Translations under genes and position numbers: made by a program
Assembly: GCA_037445025.1 (NCBI GenBank)
Contig: JBBILI010000005.1
Span: 110,019-174,018 of the forward strand
Length of the DNA stretch: 64,000 nt
Direction: 5' to 3'
DNA from: CAIQQQ01 sp037445025
Lineage (GTDB): Bacteria; Pseudomonadota; Alphaproteobacteria; Acetobacterales; Acetobacteraceae
The notes under the pieces: generated by a model
What the model saw: the letters and a program-made list of their open reading frames with translations, nothing else
The model's database searches: none
What the model was told of the DNA's origin: nothing
Shown: piece by piece, positions 8,453 to 15,833 of the stretch
How positions within the stretch are numbered: position 1 is the first letter of the stretch
Layout of the letters: each line of letters begins with the position of its first letter

Positions 8453-9349
8453 TCAGGCGGCACGGTCCTGTCGTCGCATTTCCACGGCGAAGGTATCGGT
8501 GATGTGCCGGGCCAGCAGGTCCGTCACCGGCTGGGCCGCTTCGGCACCCTTGAGCAGCAGAATCCGAAAATCCGGCAGTTCGGGCAGGCCCTCCTCCGGG
8601 CGGATCAGGCGGAGACCCTCCGGGAGCCAGGAGATCGTTGACACCGTCACGGCCAGGCCGGCCATCACTGGGGCGTGGGTGCCGATCTGGGTGGCGCTGG
8701 TATAGGCGATGCGGTAGCGCAGGCCGGCGCGCTCCAGGGCGGTGACGGCGGCGGCGCGCCAGGAGCAGTCCTCGGTGGCGAGCGCCACCGGGAGCGGGGT
8801 CTGGCGGTGGGGGGCGTAGCGGTCCGACGTGATCCAGCAAAGCTTGCCGCGCCAGAGCTCCTCGGCGGGCCAGAGGCGGGGTTCGTGGCCTTCTGAGATC
8901 AGCGCGATGTCGAGCGTGCCGTCCTTCAGCTTGGGGACCAGCTCGCGGGAGGGGGCACAAAGCACGTCGACTTCGACGGTTGGGTGGCTGTCGGCGAAGC
9001 GGCGCAGCAGGGTGGGGAGGTAGCGCAGCGCGTAATCGTCCGGCGTGCCGAGACGGACGACGCCGCGGGTGGCGGGGGCCTGGAAGTTGTTGAGGATCGA
9101 GTCGTTGAGAGCGAGCAGTTCGCGGGCGCGGTCGAGCAGATAGGTGCCATGCGCGGTGAGCTGGACGCTGCCGCCCTTGCCGCGCAGCAGCAGCTTCTGG
9201 CCGAGCAGCTGCTCGAGGCGCTGCATCTGCATCGAAACCGCGGATTGGGTGCGGCCGACGCGTTCGGCGGCGCGGGTGAAGCTCGATTCCTCGGCGATGA
9301 AGGCGAAGCTGCGCAGGAGATCGGGGTCGAGGGCGGCTTGTTGGGTCAT
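8453..9349 (-). CDS. LysR-family transcriptional regulator
   Basis: The 298-residue protein has an N-terminal winged helix-turn-helix at about residues 8-67 (LRSFAFIAEESSFTRAAERV, then TQSAVSMQMQRLE). An effector-binding domain of the periplasmic-binding fold follows (GVVRLGTPDDYALRYLP onward). ATG 9349 is used because the helix-turn-helix begins right after it, as in the family; upstream in-frame codons cross the divergent promoter. It lies head to head with a DUF1127 gene, and a LysR box sits 5 bases before its start, which points to autoregulation. The effector is unknown. Confidence 0.93.
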   Translation of the reverse strand: MTQQAALDPDLLRSFAFIAEESSFTRAAERVGRTQSAVSMQMQRLEQLLGQKLLLRGKGGSVQLTAHGTYLLDRARELLALNDSILNNFQAPATRGVVRLGTPDDYALRYLPTLLRRFADSHPTVEVDVLCAPSRELVPKLKDGTLDIALISEGHEPRLWPAEELWRGKLCWITSDRYAPHRQTPLPVALATEDCSWRAAAVTALERAGLRYRIAYTSATQIGTHAPVMAGLAVTVSTISWLPEGLRLIRPEEGLPELPDFRILLLKGAEAAQPVTDLLARHITDTFAVEMRRQDRAA

Positions 9350-9351
9350 GC

Positions 9352-9370
9352 GGATCAATATCGTTGATCC
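9352..9370. promoter_or_regulatory. LysR box, perfect inverted repeat
   Basis: Arms GGATCAA and TTGATCC flank TATCG, a perfect 7-bp inverted repeat. Within it, TCAA-N5-TTGA fits the T-N11-A rule of LysR-type operators. It lies immediately upstream of the regulator's ATG, where binding would block its own expression, and about 80 bases from the divergent DUF1127 gene. Confidence 0.7.
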
Positions 9371-9449
9371 GTCACATATGGGCAATTCGTTTCCCTTATT
9401 GGCTGGGATGCGGGATTGTCCGGCCAGGGATTTTTGACAGGAGGCCGTC

Positions 9450-9662
9450 ATGGCCGCGACACGTTCTCTGGGTTTGCCGATGCTGGGTCTGTCCGCGCGG
9501 GCGGGGGCCGGGGTTTCGCAGGTGTTCGCCTCTGTGTGGCGCGTGGTCAGCACGCGGCATGGGCTGGCGGAGCTGGATGAGCGGATGCTGAAGGATCTGG
9601 GGATCTCGCGGGCGCAGGCGCAGTTCGAGGTGTCCCGGCCTTGGTGGAAGCTGTTCTCGTAA
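9450..9662 (+). CDS. DUF1127 small protein
   Basis: This 70-residue protein carries the DUF1127 (YjiS-like) motif in its C-terminal half: LAELDERMLKDLGISRAQA, followed by a short Trp-rich end (RPWWKLFS). The family is small, often Arg-rich, and in alphaproteobacteria has been linked to RNA/phosphate metabolism and stress, but no biochemical role can be read here. GGAGG lies 6-10 bases before ATG 9450. DUF1127 genes often lie divergent from LysR regulators, which supports control by the neighbour. Confidence 0.88.
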   Translation: MAATRSLGLPMLGLSARAGAGVSQVFASVWRVVSTRHGLAELDERMLKDLGISRAQAQFEVSRPWWKLFS

Positions 9663-9663
9663 G

Positions 9664-9690
9664 CAGCGCGGCGGATTGCATCCGCCCTAC
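9664..9690. repeat. REP-like hairpin between convergent genes
   Basis: GGCGGAT-TGC-ATCCGCC is a perfect 7-bp stem with a 3-base loop (9670-9686), followed by CTAC. It fills the 24-base gap between the DUF1127 and holC stops and runs into the holC stop codon. The same layout (GGCGGGT-GCA-ACCCGCC plus CCGCCCTAC) recurs at 54055-54110. It may act as a shared terminator; CTTCTTTT follows on the plus strand. Confidence 0.6.
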
Positions 9691-10130
9691 TTCTTTTCCC
9701 AGCCCTTCTGGGTCTGTTGCCAGTAGGTGAGGGTGTGGCCGGCGGATCTGGCGGTGCGCCAGCGTTGGCGGGCGGCGGCGAGGGCTGCTTCGTCGTTGCC
9801 GTCGAACAGGTCGAAGATACGGTCGAACCGGTCGAGGTGCTGGGAGCTGGCGCCGTCGATGAGGAAGAGGAAGCGGGCGCCGTTGGGGGCTTCGTCCTCG
9901 GTGGTCAGCCAGATCGGCTGCAGATCGGCTTCGCCGGTGGCCGATGAGCCGTGGGGCAGCCAGTCGGGTTCGGGGCACAGCCACAAGGCCGCGTCGAGCG
10001 CTGCCACGCGTTCGGGGCTGCCGCAGATCACCACCGCGCGGTGGCCGGCGGCCAGGGTGCGGCCGAGCAGGGTGGGCAGCGCCTGGTCGGGGCCGGTGCG
10101 GGTGAGGTGATAGAAGCCGATCTCGGCCAT
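9687..10130 (-). CDS. holC: DNA polymerase III chi subunit
   Basis: The 147-residue protein opens MAEIGFYHLTRTGPDQALP, the usual N-terminus of HolC, and contains GHRAVVICGSPERVAALDAA, LWLCPEPDWLPHG and FLFLIDGA as expected. Chi links the clamp loader to single-stranded DNA-binding protein at the replication fork. It begins 2 bases after the stop of an M17 aminopeptidase gene; the pepA-holC neighbourhood is conserved in many proteobacteria. The C-terminal end overlaps a REP-like hairpin. Confidence 0.93.
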   Translation of the reverse strand: MAEIGFYHLTRTGPDQALPTLLGRTLAAGHRAVVICGSPERVAALDAALWLCPEPDWLPHGSSATGEADLQPIWLTTEDEAPNGARFLFLIDGASSQHLDRFDRIFDLFDGNDEAALAAARQRWRTARSAGHTLTYWQQTQKGWEKK

Positions 10131-10132
10131 GG

Positions 10133-11557
10133 TCAGGCCCGGTGCGGGTCTTCGAAGCGCAGCGTCACCAGCCGGTCGAGCAGATGCACGCCGAAGCCGG
10201 TGGCGCCCTGGGCCTGGGCGTCGTCGGCGGTCTCGTGACTTTCGACGCCGGCGATGTCGAGATGCGCCCAGGGCGTGTCGCCCACAAATTCGCGCAGGAA
10301 GGCGGCGGCCTGGCAGGCGTCGGGCTGGAAGCGGCCGGGGTGGCAGTGGCGGATGTCGGCGATGGCGCTGTCGAGGTCGCTGCGGTGGGTCTCGCCGATG
10401 GGCATGCGCCACAGGCGCTCGCCGGTGAGGCTGCCGGCGGCGGCGAGATGGGCGGCGAGCGCGTCGTCATTGCTGAACAGGCCGGCCATGTGGTGGCCGA
10501 GGGCTGTGACGATGCTGCCGGTGAGGGTGGCCAGATCGATCACCGCGGCGGGGCGGTGGCGGGCGATGGTCCAGGCCAGGGCATCGGCGAGGACGAGGCG
10601 GCCTTCGGCGTCGGTGTCGATCACTTCGATGGTTTTGCCGGAAAAGCTGCGGAGCACGTCGCCCGGGCGGTAGCTGTCGGCGCCGATGGCGTTTTCGGCC
10701 AGGGCCAGAACCGCGATCGCCGGTGCGGGGGAGCCGCGCAGGGCGAGGCTCAGCATGGCGCCGGCGGCCGCGGCGGCGCCGGCCATGTCGGCGCGCATCT
10801 CCCACATCTTGTCGACGGGCTTGATGGAGATGCCGCCGGTGTCGAAGGTGATGCCCTTGCCGACGAACGCAACGGGGCGGGTCTCCATGGCGCCGGGCCA
10901 GCGCAGCAGCACGAGACGCGGGCGGTGGACGGAGCCGCGGCCGACCGCGAGCAGGGCGCCGAGGCCCTCGCGTTCGAGGTCGCGGCGTTTCAGCACGGTG
11001 ACTTCGACGCCGGCGTGTTCCAGCCGGTCGAGCCTGGCGATGAAGCCGTCGGGGGTGAGAGTGTTGGAGGGTTCGGTGACGAGATCGCGGGCGAAGGCGG
11101 CGCCGCGCAGGGCGGCGGAAGGGCCGTTCCAGGCGGCCTCGATGCCGGGGGACCCGCTGAGCAGATGCAGGGCCGCAAGACGGATCGCGTCGGGATCGTC
11201 CTGCGTCTTCAGCGTGGTGGGGCGCCAGGCGCGGTGAACGGCCCCGGCGGCGAAGTCGACCGCCTTGTCCGGCAGCAGGGCGCGGGCGTCCAGCGCGAGG
11301 CGCACGACCTGCGGCAGACGCGCCACGGCGAGGGCACCTGCGGCGCGGTAGGATGCCTCGGTGGGCTGCGGACCCAGGCCCACCAGAAGAACGCGGCCGT
11401 CGGCGGTGAACACGTCACAGCTTTGACCGGCGGCCCCGGTGAAGCCGTCGGCCGCGGCGGCCGGGCGGGCCGCTTCAGGAAATTCGGCGCCCTCGGCCAC
11501 CGGGATCACGGTCACCGCCGCCTTGGGGGCGGAGGTGCCGATCCGGAGCTTGAGCAT
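10133..11557 (-). CDS. M17 leucyl aminopeptidase family protein (second copy)
   Basis: This 474-residue paralogue of PepA keeps all the catalytic motifs: VGKGITFDTGG with the first metal-binding Lys and Asp, MRADMAGA, and DTDAEGRLVLADAL with the Asp and Glu ligands and the active-site Arg. The N-terminal domain is shorter and diverges from the neighbouring copy. It should be a two-metal exopeptidase removing N-terminal residues in the cytoplasm. Its ATG overlaps the stop of the first M17 gene (TGATG), and holC starts 2 bases after its stop, so all three form one operon. Confidence 0.92.
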   Translation of the reverse strand: MLKLRIGTSAPKAAVTVIPVAEGAEFPEAARPAAAADGFTGAAGQSCDVFTADGRVLLVGLGPQPTEASYRAAGALAVARLPQVVRLALDARALLPDKAVDFAAGAVHRAWRPTTLKTQDDPDAIRLAALHLLSGSPGIEAAWNGPSAALRGAAFARDLVTEPSNTLTPDGFIARLDRLEHAGVEVTVLKRRDLEREGLGALLAVGRGSVHRPRLVLLRWPGAMETRPVAFVGKGITFDTGGISIKPVDKMWEMRADMAGAAAAAGAMLSLALRGSPAPAIAVLALAENAIGADSYRPGDVLRSFSGKTIEVIDTDAEGRLVLADALAWTIARHRPAAVIDLATLTGSIVTALGHHMAGLFSNDDALAAHLAAAGSLTGERLWRMPIGETHRSDLDSAIADIRHCHPGRFQPDACQAAAFLREFVGDTPWAHLDIAGVESHETADDAQAQGATGFGVHLLDRLVTLRFEDPHRA

Positions 11558-13044
11558 CAGGCTTCGTAATGCGTGGCGACGAGACGGTCGAGCAGACGCA
11601 CGCCGTAGGCGGTGGCGCCCTTGGGCACGGTCGCGGTGTCCTTGCTGCTCCAGGCCATGCCGGCGATGTCCAGATGCGCCCAGGTCTTGCCGTTGACGAA
11701 GCGCTGGATGAACTGGGCGGCGGTGATGGCGCTGCCGGGGCGGCCGGTGATGTTCTTCATGTCGGCGATCTCGGATTTCAGCTGCTTGTCGTAGGCCTCG
11801 GCCAGCGGCATGCGCCAGAGCTTCTCGCCGGTTTCCTCGGCGGCGGCGAAGAGCTGGGCGGCCAGGGTGTCGTCGTTGCTGAAATAGCCGCCGTATTCGT
11901 GGCCGAGGCTCACGATCATGGCACCGGTGAGGGTGGCGAGGTCGATCATGAATTTCGGGTCGTATTTCTGTTGGCAGTAGTAAAGCACGTCGGCGAGCAC
12001 CAGCCGGCCTTCGGCATCGGTGTTCAGCACCTCGATGGTCTGGCCGGAATAGGACTTCACCACGTCACCCGGGCGCTGGGCGGTGCCGCTGGGCATGTTC
12101 TCGACGAGGCCGACCAGGCCGATGGCGTCCACCTTGGCCTGGCGGCCGGCGAGGGCTGCCATCAGGCCGACCACGGTGCCGGCGCCGGCCATGTCCCATT
12201 TCATGTCCTCCATGCCGCCGGCCGGCTTGATGGAGATGCCGCCGGTGTCGAACGTGACGCCCTTGCCGATGAAGGCGATGGGCTGGGGGCGGGTGGTCTT
12301 CTTGCCTTTGGTGGTGCCGCCGGCGCCGTGCCAGTGCATGACCACCATGCGGGGCTCGCAGGCGCTGCCCTGGGCGACACCCATCAGCGCGCCGAAGCCG
12401 AGCTTGGTCATCTCCTTCGGCCCGAGGATCTCAACCTTCAGGCCCAGCGATTCCAGGGCCTTGCAGCGATCCGCCATTTCCGCGGGGGTGAGCACGTTGG
12501 CGGGCTCGCTGACGAGATCGCGCGACAGGAACACCCCGTCGGCCACCGCCTTCAGCGGGGTCCAGGCCTCCTTGGCCTTGGTGGCGGAGGCGGCGAGCAC
12601 GGTGAGCCTGGCGAGCTTCGGCTTGTCCTCCGGCTTCAGCGTGGTGCGGTATTTGTCGAAGCGGTAGCCGCGCAGCGCCACCCCGAGGGCCACGGCGGCG
12701 GCAAGCTCGGAGGAGAGCGCGGCTGCGGCGATGCTGGCGGCGGGCTCGCGGGTGAGGGCGGCACAGGCGTGGCCGCCGGCCTCCTCGGCGGCGCGCTGCA
12801 CCAGCTTGGCGGGATCGCCGATGCCGACGGCGACCACGCGCGACAGGCCGGCGCCCGGGGCGAGGATGGTGCAGGTGGTGCCGGGCTTGCCTTTGAACTC
12901 GGCGGCGGCGATGGCGCGGGAGATCGCGCCGCCGGTGGCTTCGTCGAGTGCCGGCAGCAGGTCCGCCGTGCCGTCCTCGCCGACCAGCAGCACGAGGGCG
13001 CCGGATTTGGGGAGAGCGGACCGGGCGAAGCTGACGTCGAGCAT
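11557..13044 (-). CDS. pepA: Leucyl aminopeptidase
   Basis: The 495-residue protein has the full PepA architecture: an N-terminal macro-like domain and a C-terminal M17 catalytic domain with FIGKGVTFDTGGISIKP, MKWDMAGAGTV and LNTDAEGRLVLADVL. The C-terminal WAHLDIAGMAW and GATAYGVRLLDRLV are also standard. It is a manganese/zinc aminopeptidase; PepA can also bind DNA in some bacteria. ATG 13044 starts MLDVSFARSALPKSGALVL. It heads an operon with a second M17 gene and holC, divergent from cysQ. Confidence 0.95.
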   Translation of the reverse strand: MLDVSFARSALPKSGALVLLVGEDGTADLLPALDEATGGAISRAIAAAEFKGKPGTTCTILAPGAGLSRVVAVGIGDPAKLVQRAAEEAGGHACAALTREPAASIAAAALSSELAAAVALGVALRGYRFDKYRTTLKPEDKPKLARLTVLAASATKAKEAWTPLKAVADGVFLSRDLVSEPANVLTPAEMADRCKALESLGLKVEILGPKEMTKLGFGALMGVAQGSACEPRMVVMHWHGAGGTTKGKKTTRPQPIAFIGKGVTFDTGGISIKPAGGMEDMKWDMAGAGTVVGLMAALAGRQAKVDAIGLVGLVENMPSGTAQRPGDVVKSYSGQTIEVLNTDAEGRLVLADVLYYCQQKYDPKFMIDLATLTGAMIVSLGHEYGGYFSNDDTLAAQLFAAAEETGEKLWRMPLAEAYDKQLKSEIADMKNITGRPGSAITAAQFIQRFVNGKTWAHLDIAGMAWSSKDTATVPKGATAYGVRLLDRLVATHYEA

Positions 13045-13153
13045 GACAGATCCTTGTGCGGATGATGCGTGAAGCCCTGACTGTAGCAGTGACGCAGGTC
13101 TTGACCAGCGTGAACGCTTGGCGGCGGGGCCGGCCGGCCTGTAAAGATGGGGG

Positions 13154-13918
13154 ATGAACGACACAGAACGCCTCGAACTCTGCTTCTCCCTCGCGCGCCA
13201 GGCCGGCGCGCTGATCATTGCGGTGCGCGAGCGGGGGTTTGAGACCCTGCGCAAGGCCGATGCGTCGCCGGTGACCGAGGCCGATCATGCGGCCGAGGCG
13301 CTGATCGCGGCGGGGCTGCGGGCGGCGACGCCGGAGATTCCGGTGGTGGCCGAGGAGGAGATGGCGGCGGGGCATGTGCCGCGCGAGGCCGGCAGCTTCT
13401 GGCTGGTGGATCCGCTGGACGGCACCAAGGAGTTCGCGGCGCTGCGCGACGATTTCGTGGTGTGCATCGGCCTCGTGCGCAACTTCGTGCCGGTGCTGGG
13501 CGTGGTGGCGGCGCCGGCCTATGGCGAGATGTTCGGCGGCATTGTCGGCCAGCACGCGGTGAAGCGGGATGCGGCGGGGGAGCGGATCATCACGGCGCGG
13601 CGCCCGCCCGCCGAGGGCCTGACGGTGATCGCCTCACGTTCCTCGGCGCAGCACCCGAAGGTGGCGCCGTTCCTGGCGGGCCGGCAGATCGCGGCCACGG
13701 TGAGCATGGGCTCGGCGCTGAAGTTCTGCCGCATCGCCGAGGGGGCGGCGGATCTGTATCCCCGTTTCGGGCGCACCATGGAGTGGGATACCGCGGCGGG
13801 ACAGGCGGTGCTGGAGGCAGCCGGCGGGACGGTGCGCGATGTGGAGACCGGGCTGGCGCTGCGGTATGGCAAGCCCGGCTACGAGAATCCGCATTTCGTG
13901 GCGGCCGGGGTGGCGTGA
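13154..13918 (+). CDS. cysQ: 3'(2'),5'-bisphosphate nucleotidase, CysQ
   Basis: The 254-residue protein belongs to the inositol monophosphatase fold. Metal-binding motifs are VAEEE (near residue 72), the DPLDGTKEF hallmark of CysQ (near residue 90), and EWDTAAGQAVLEAAGG toward the C-terminus. CysQ removes the 3' phosphate of PAP/PAPS made during sulfate assimilation, at or near the inner membrane. Its stop overlaps the GTG start of the downstream sua5-type gene (GTGA). Confidence 0.93.
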   Translation: MNDTERLELCFSLARQAGALIIAVRERGFETLRKADASPVTEADHAAEALIAAGLRAATPEIPVVAEEEMAAGHVPREAGSFWLVDPLDGTKEFAALRDDFVVCIGLVRNFVPVLGVVAAPAYGEMFGGIVGQHAVKRDAAGERIITARRPPAEGLTVIASRSSAQHPKVAPFLAGRQIAATVSMGSALKFCRIAEGAADLYPRFGRTMEWDTAAGQAVLEAAGGTVRDVETGLALRYGKPGYENPHFVAAGVA

Positions 13919-14886
13919 CCGCTGTTCTGGCGGAGTCGCCGCAGGGCGTGGCGCAGGCGGCGGCGCTGCTGTGCCAGGGCGAGCTGGTCGCGTTCGGTAC
14001 CGAGACGGTCTATGGGCTGGGGGCCGACGCCACCGACGCGCGGGCGGTGGCGAAGGTGTTCGACGCCAAGGGGCGGCCGCATTTCAACCCGTTGATCTGC
14101 CACTATCCCGATGCGGCGGCGGCGTTCCGCCATGTGACGGCGGGGGCGCTGGCCGAGCGTCTGGCGGCGGCGTTCTGGCCGGGGCCGCTGACGCTGGTGC
14201 TGCCGCGGCGGGTGACCTGCCCGGTGGCGCTGCTGGCCGGCGCCGGGCTCGACACGCTGGCCGTGCGGGTGCCGGCGCATGCAACGGCGCAGGCGCTGCT
14301 GCGCGCGGTGGGACGGCCGGTCGCCGCCCCCTCGGCCAACCGGTCGGGGCAGGTGAGCCCGACGACGGCCGCACATGTGCTCGATGGGCTTTCCGGACGG
14401 ATCGCGGCGGTGCTGGACAGCGGGCCCTGCCCGGTTGGTGTCGAGTCGACGGTGCTCGATCTGTCGGGGGCGCGGCCGTTTCTGCTGCGCCCGGGCGGGG
14501 TGACGCGCGAGGCGATCGAGGCGGTGATCGGGCCTGTGCAGCTTGGTGTCACCCCGTCCGCGGCGGAGGCGAGCCGGTGTCTGCGGTCGCCGGGTCTGCT
14601 GGTGTCGCATTATGCGCCGGAGCTGCCGGTGCGGCTCGATGCGGTCTCGGTTGCGCGGGATGAGGCGCTGCTGGCGTTCGGGCCGCCGCTGGCGGGGGCC
14701 GCTGTGGTGTTTCAGCTCAGCGCGGCCGGCGATCTGGTGGAGGCGGCGGCGCGGCTGTTCGAGGGGTTGCGGAGCCTGGACCGGATCGCAGGGCTGCGGG
14801 GCATTGCGGTGATGGCGGTGCCGCATGACGGGCTGGGGCTGGCGATCAATGATCGGCTGCAGCGGGCGGCGGCGCCGCGGGGGTGA
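13915..14886 (+). CDS. L-threonylcarbamoyladenylate synthase (Sua5/TsaC)
   Basis: The 323-residue protein makes threonylcarbamoyl-AMP for the t6A37 modification of ANN-decoding tRNAs. The YrdC domain is at about residues 15-200 (FGTETVYGLGADA, FDAKGRPHFNPLICH, FWPGPLTLVLPR, APSANRSGQVSPT), and a C-terminal Sua5 domain extends to the end, including LLVSHYAPELPVRL. This is the longer Sua5 form, not the short TsaC form. The GTG start at 13915 overlaps the cysQ stop. A compound palindromic repeat follows the stop directly. Confidence 0.93.
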   Translation: MTAVLAESPQGVAQAAALLCQGELVAFGTETVYGLGADATDARAVAKVFDAKGRPHFNPLICHYPDAAAAFRHVTAGALAERLAAAFWPGPLTLVLPRRVTCPVALLAGAGLDTLAVRVPAHATAQALLRAVGRPVAAPSANRSGQVSPTTAAHVLDGLSGRIAAVLDSGPCPVGVESTVLDLSGARPFLLRPGGVTREAIEAVIGPVQLGVTPSAAEASRCLRSPGLLVSHYAPELPVRLDAVSVARDEALLAFGPPLAGAAVVFQLSAAGDLVEAAARLFEGLRSLDRIAGLRGIAVMAVPHDGLGLAINDRLQRAAAPRG

Positions 14887-14887
14887 A

Positions 14888-14990
14888 GACAAGAAGCAAA
14901 AGACTTTTTGATCGCTTGACCCGCTCTTTCCGGATAATCCCGCCCAAGTGTTAAAAAGTTTTTTGGTTCTTATTTTCAAAAAAGAACCGC
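14888..14990. repeat. Compound palindromic element, copy A (left hairpin lost)
   Basis: This is a member of a five-copy intergenic family. The left arm AAGAAGCAAAAGACTTTTT (14891-14909) is present without the outer left hairpin. The core (14910-14952) contains CTCTTTCCGGA and is only weakly self-complementary. The right arm AAAAAGTTTTTTGG leads into a hairpin with GGTTCTT and AAGAACC ends (14965-14988) with one mismatch. It lies between convergent sua5 and GNAT genes, and the last few GNAT codons are made from its right hairpin. Confidence 0.75.
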
Positions 14991-15455
14991 TTCCTCTGCC
15001 AGATCCCGCCGCATGATCAGCGACGGCCCATGGCGCGTGACGATGGGCGCGAAATCGTGCCAGCCAAGCCGGCGATACAGCGGTGCCGCCGTCCAGGTGA
15101 ACAGCCAGAGCGTGCTGGTGCCGACCGCTGCGGCGTGCTGCTCGACCCGCCGCACGATCCGCACGGCATGGCCGCGGCCGCGGAATGCGGGCGCGACGTA
15201 GACGCCGGCGAGCCAGGGGAACAGATCGGGCCGGGCGTCCAGATCGGTGGCCGAGAAGCTGGCCATGGCGGCTGGCGTGCCGTTGTCCAGCAGGACGTAG
15301 CACTGGTCATGGCCGTCGGGGTCGGCGTAGCGGGCGCCGCGTTCGCGCACCGATTCGAGGGTGCGGCCGGCGGAGGCGCCCCATTCGCGCCAGGACCATT
15401 CGGCGGTGCCGGGCAGCAGGTCGGGGCGTTCGGACAGTCTGTGGATACTGATCAT
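14976..15455 (-). CDS. GNAT-family N-acetyltransferase
   Basis: This 159-residue acetyl-CoA-dependent transferase has the GNAT motif A at about residues 80-100 (WLAGVYVAPAFRGRGHAVRI, where RGRGHA is the pyrophosphate-binding turn), a preceding strand (MASFSATDLD), and a later aromatic segment (PLYRRLGWHDF). The substrate is unknown. ATG 15455 overlaps the stop of ynfA (ATGA). The final residues (AVLF) and the stop codon are supplied by the adjacent repeat element, which suggests the original C-terminus was altered when the element arrived. Confidence 0.88.
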   Translation of the reverse strand: MISIHRLSERPDLLPGTAEWSWREWGASAGRTLESVRERGARYADPDGHDQCYVLLDNGTPAAMASFSATDLDARPDLFPWLAGVYVAPAFRGRGHAVRIVRRVEQHAAAVGTSTLWLFTWTAAPLYRRLGWHDFAPIVTRHGPSLIMRRDLAEEAVLF

Positions 15456-15778
15456 GTGCGGGCCTGCGAGAGGATGATGGCGGCGCCGGCCAGGGTGACC
15501 AGCCCGCCCAGCAGGTCCAGCCGCGTCGGGGCCTGGCCTTCGACCAGCCAGAGCCACAGCAGCGAGGCTGCGATGTAGACGCCGCCATAGGCGGCAAAGG
15601 CGCGGCCGGCGAAGTCCTGGTCGCTGCGGGCGAGCAGCCAGGCGAACACGGCGAGGCAGGCCGCCGCGATCGGCAGCACCCAATGCGGCGCGCCGCGGCG
15701 GAGCACCGCCCAGACGGCAAAGCAGCCGCCGATTTCGGCGATCGCCGCCAGCCCGAAGATCCCGACCTGCCTGAGCAT
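15452..15778 (-). CDS. YnfA/UPF0060 family membrane protein
   Basis: The 108-residue protein matches the family's length and its four-helix, SMR-like layout: LRQVGIFGLAAIAEIGGCFA, VLPIAAACLAVFAWLL, FAAYGGVYIAASLLWLWLVE and DLLGGLVTLAGAAIIL. The AEIGGCFA motif and the YGGVYI stretch are characteristic. YnfA relatives have been proposed as small multidrug-resistance-type exporters; the role here is uncertain. It is divergent from the FAD oxidase gene and overlaps the GNAT gene downstream by four bases. Confidence 0.9.
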   Translation of the reverse strand: MLRQVGIFGLAAIAEIGGCFAVWAVLRRGAPHWVLPIAAACLAVFAWLLARSDQDFAGRAFAAYGGVYIAASLLWLWLVEGQAPTRLDLLGGLVTLAGAAIILSQART

Positions 15779-15833
15779 GATGCTTTTCATTGACCCGGCG
15801 CCGACCGCGGATACGGTGGCGACGGAGATGACC

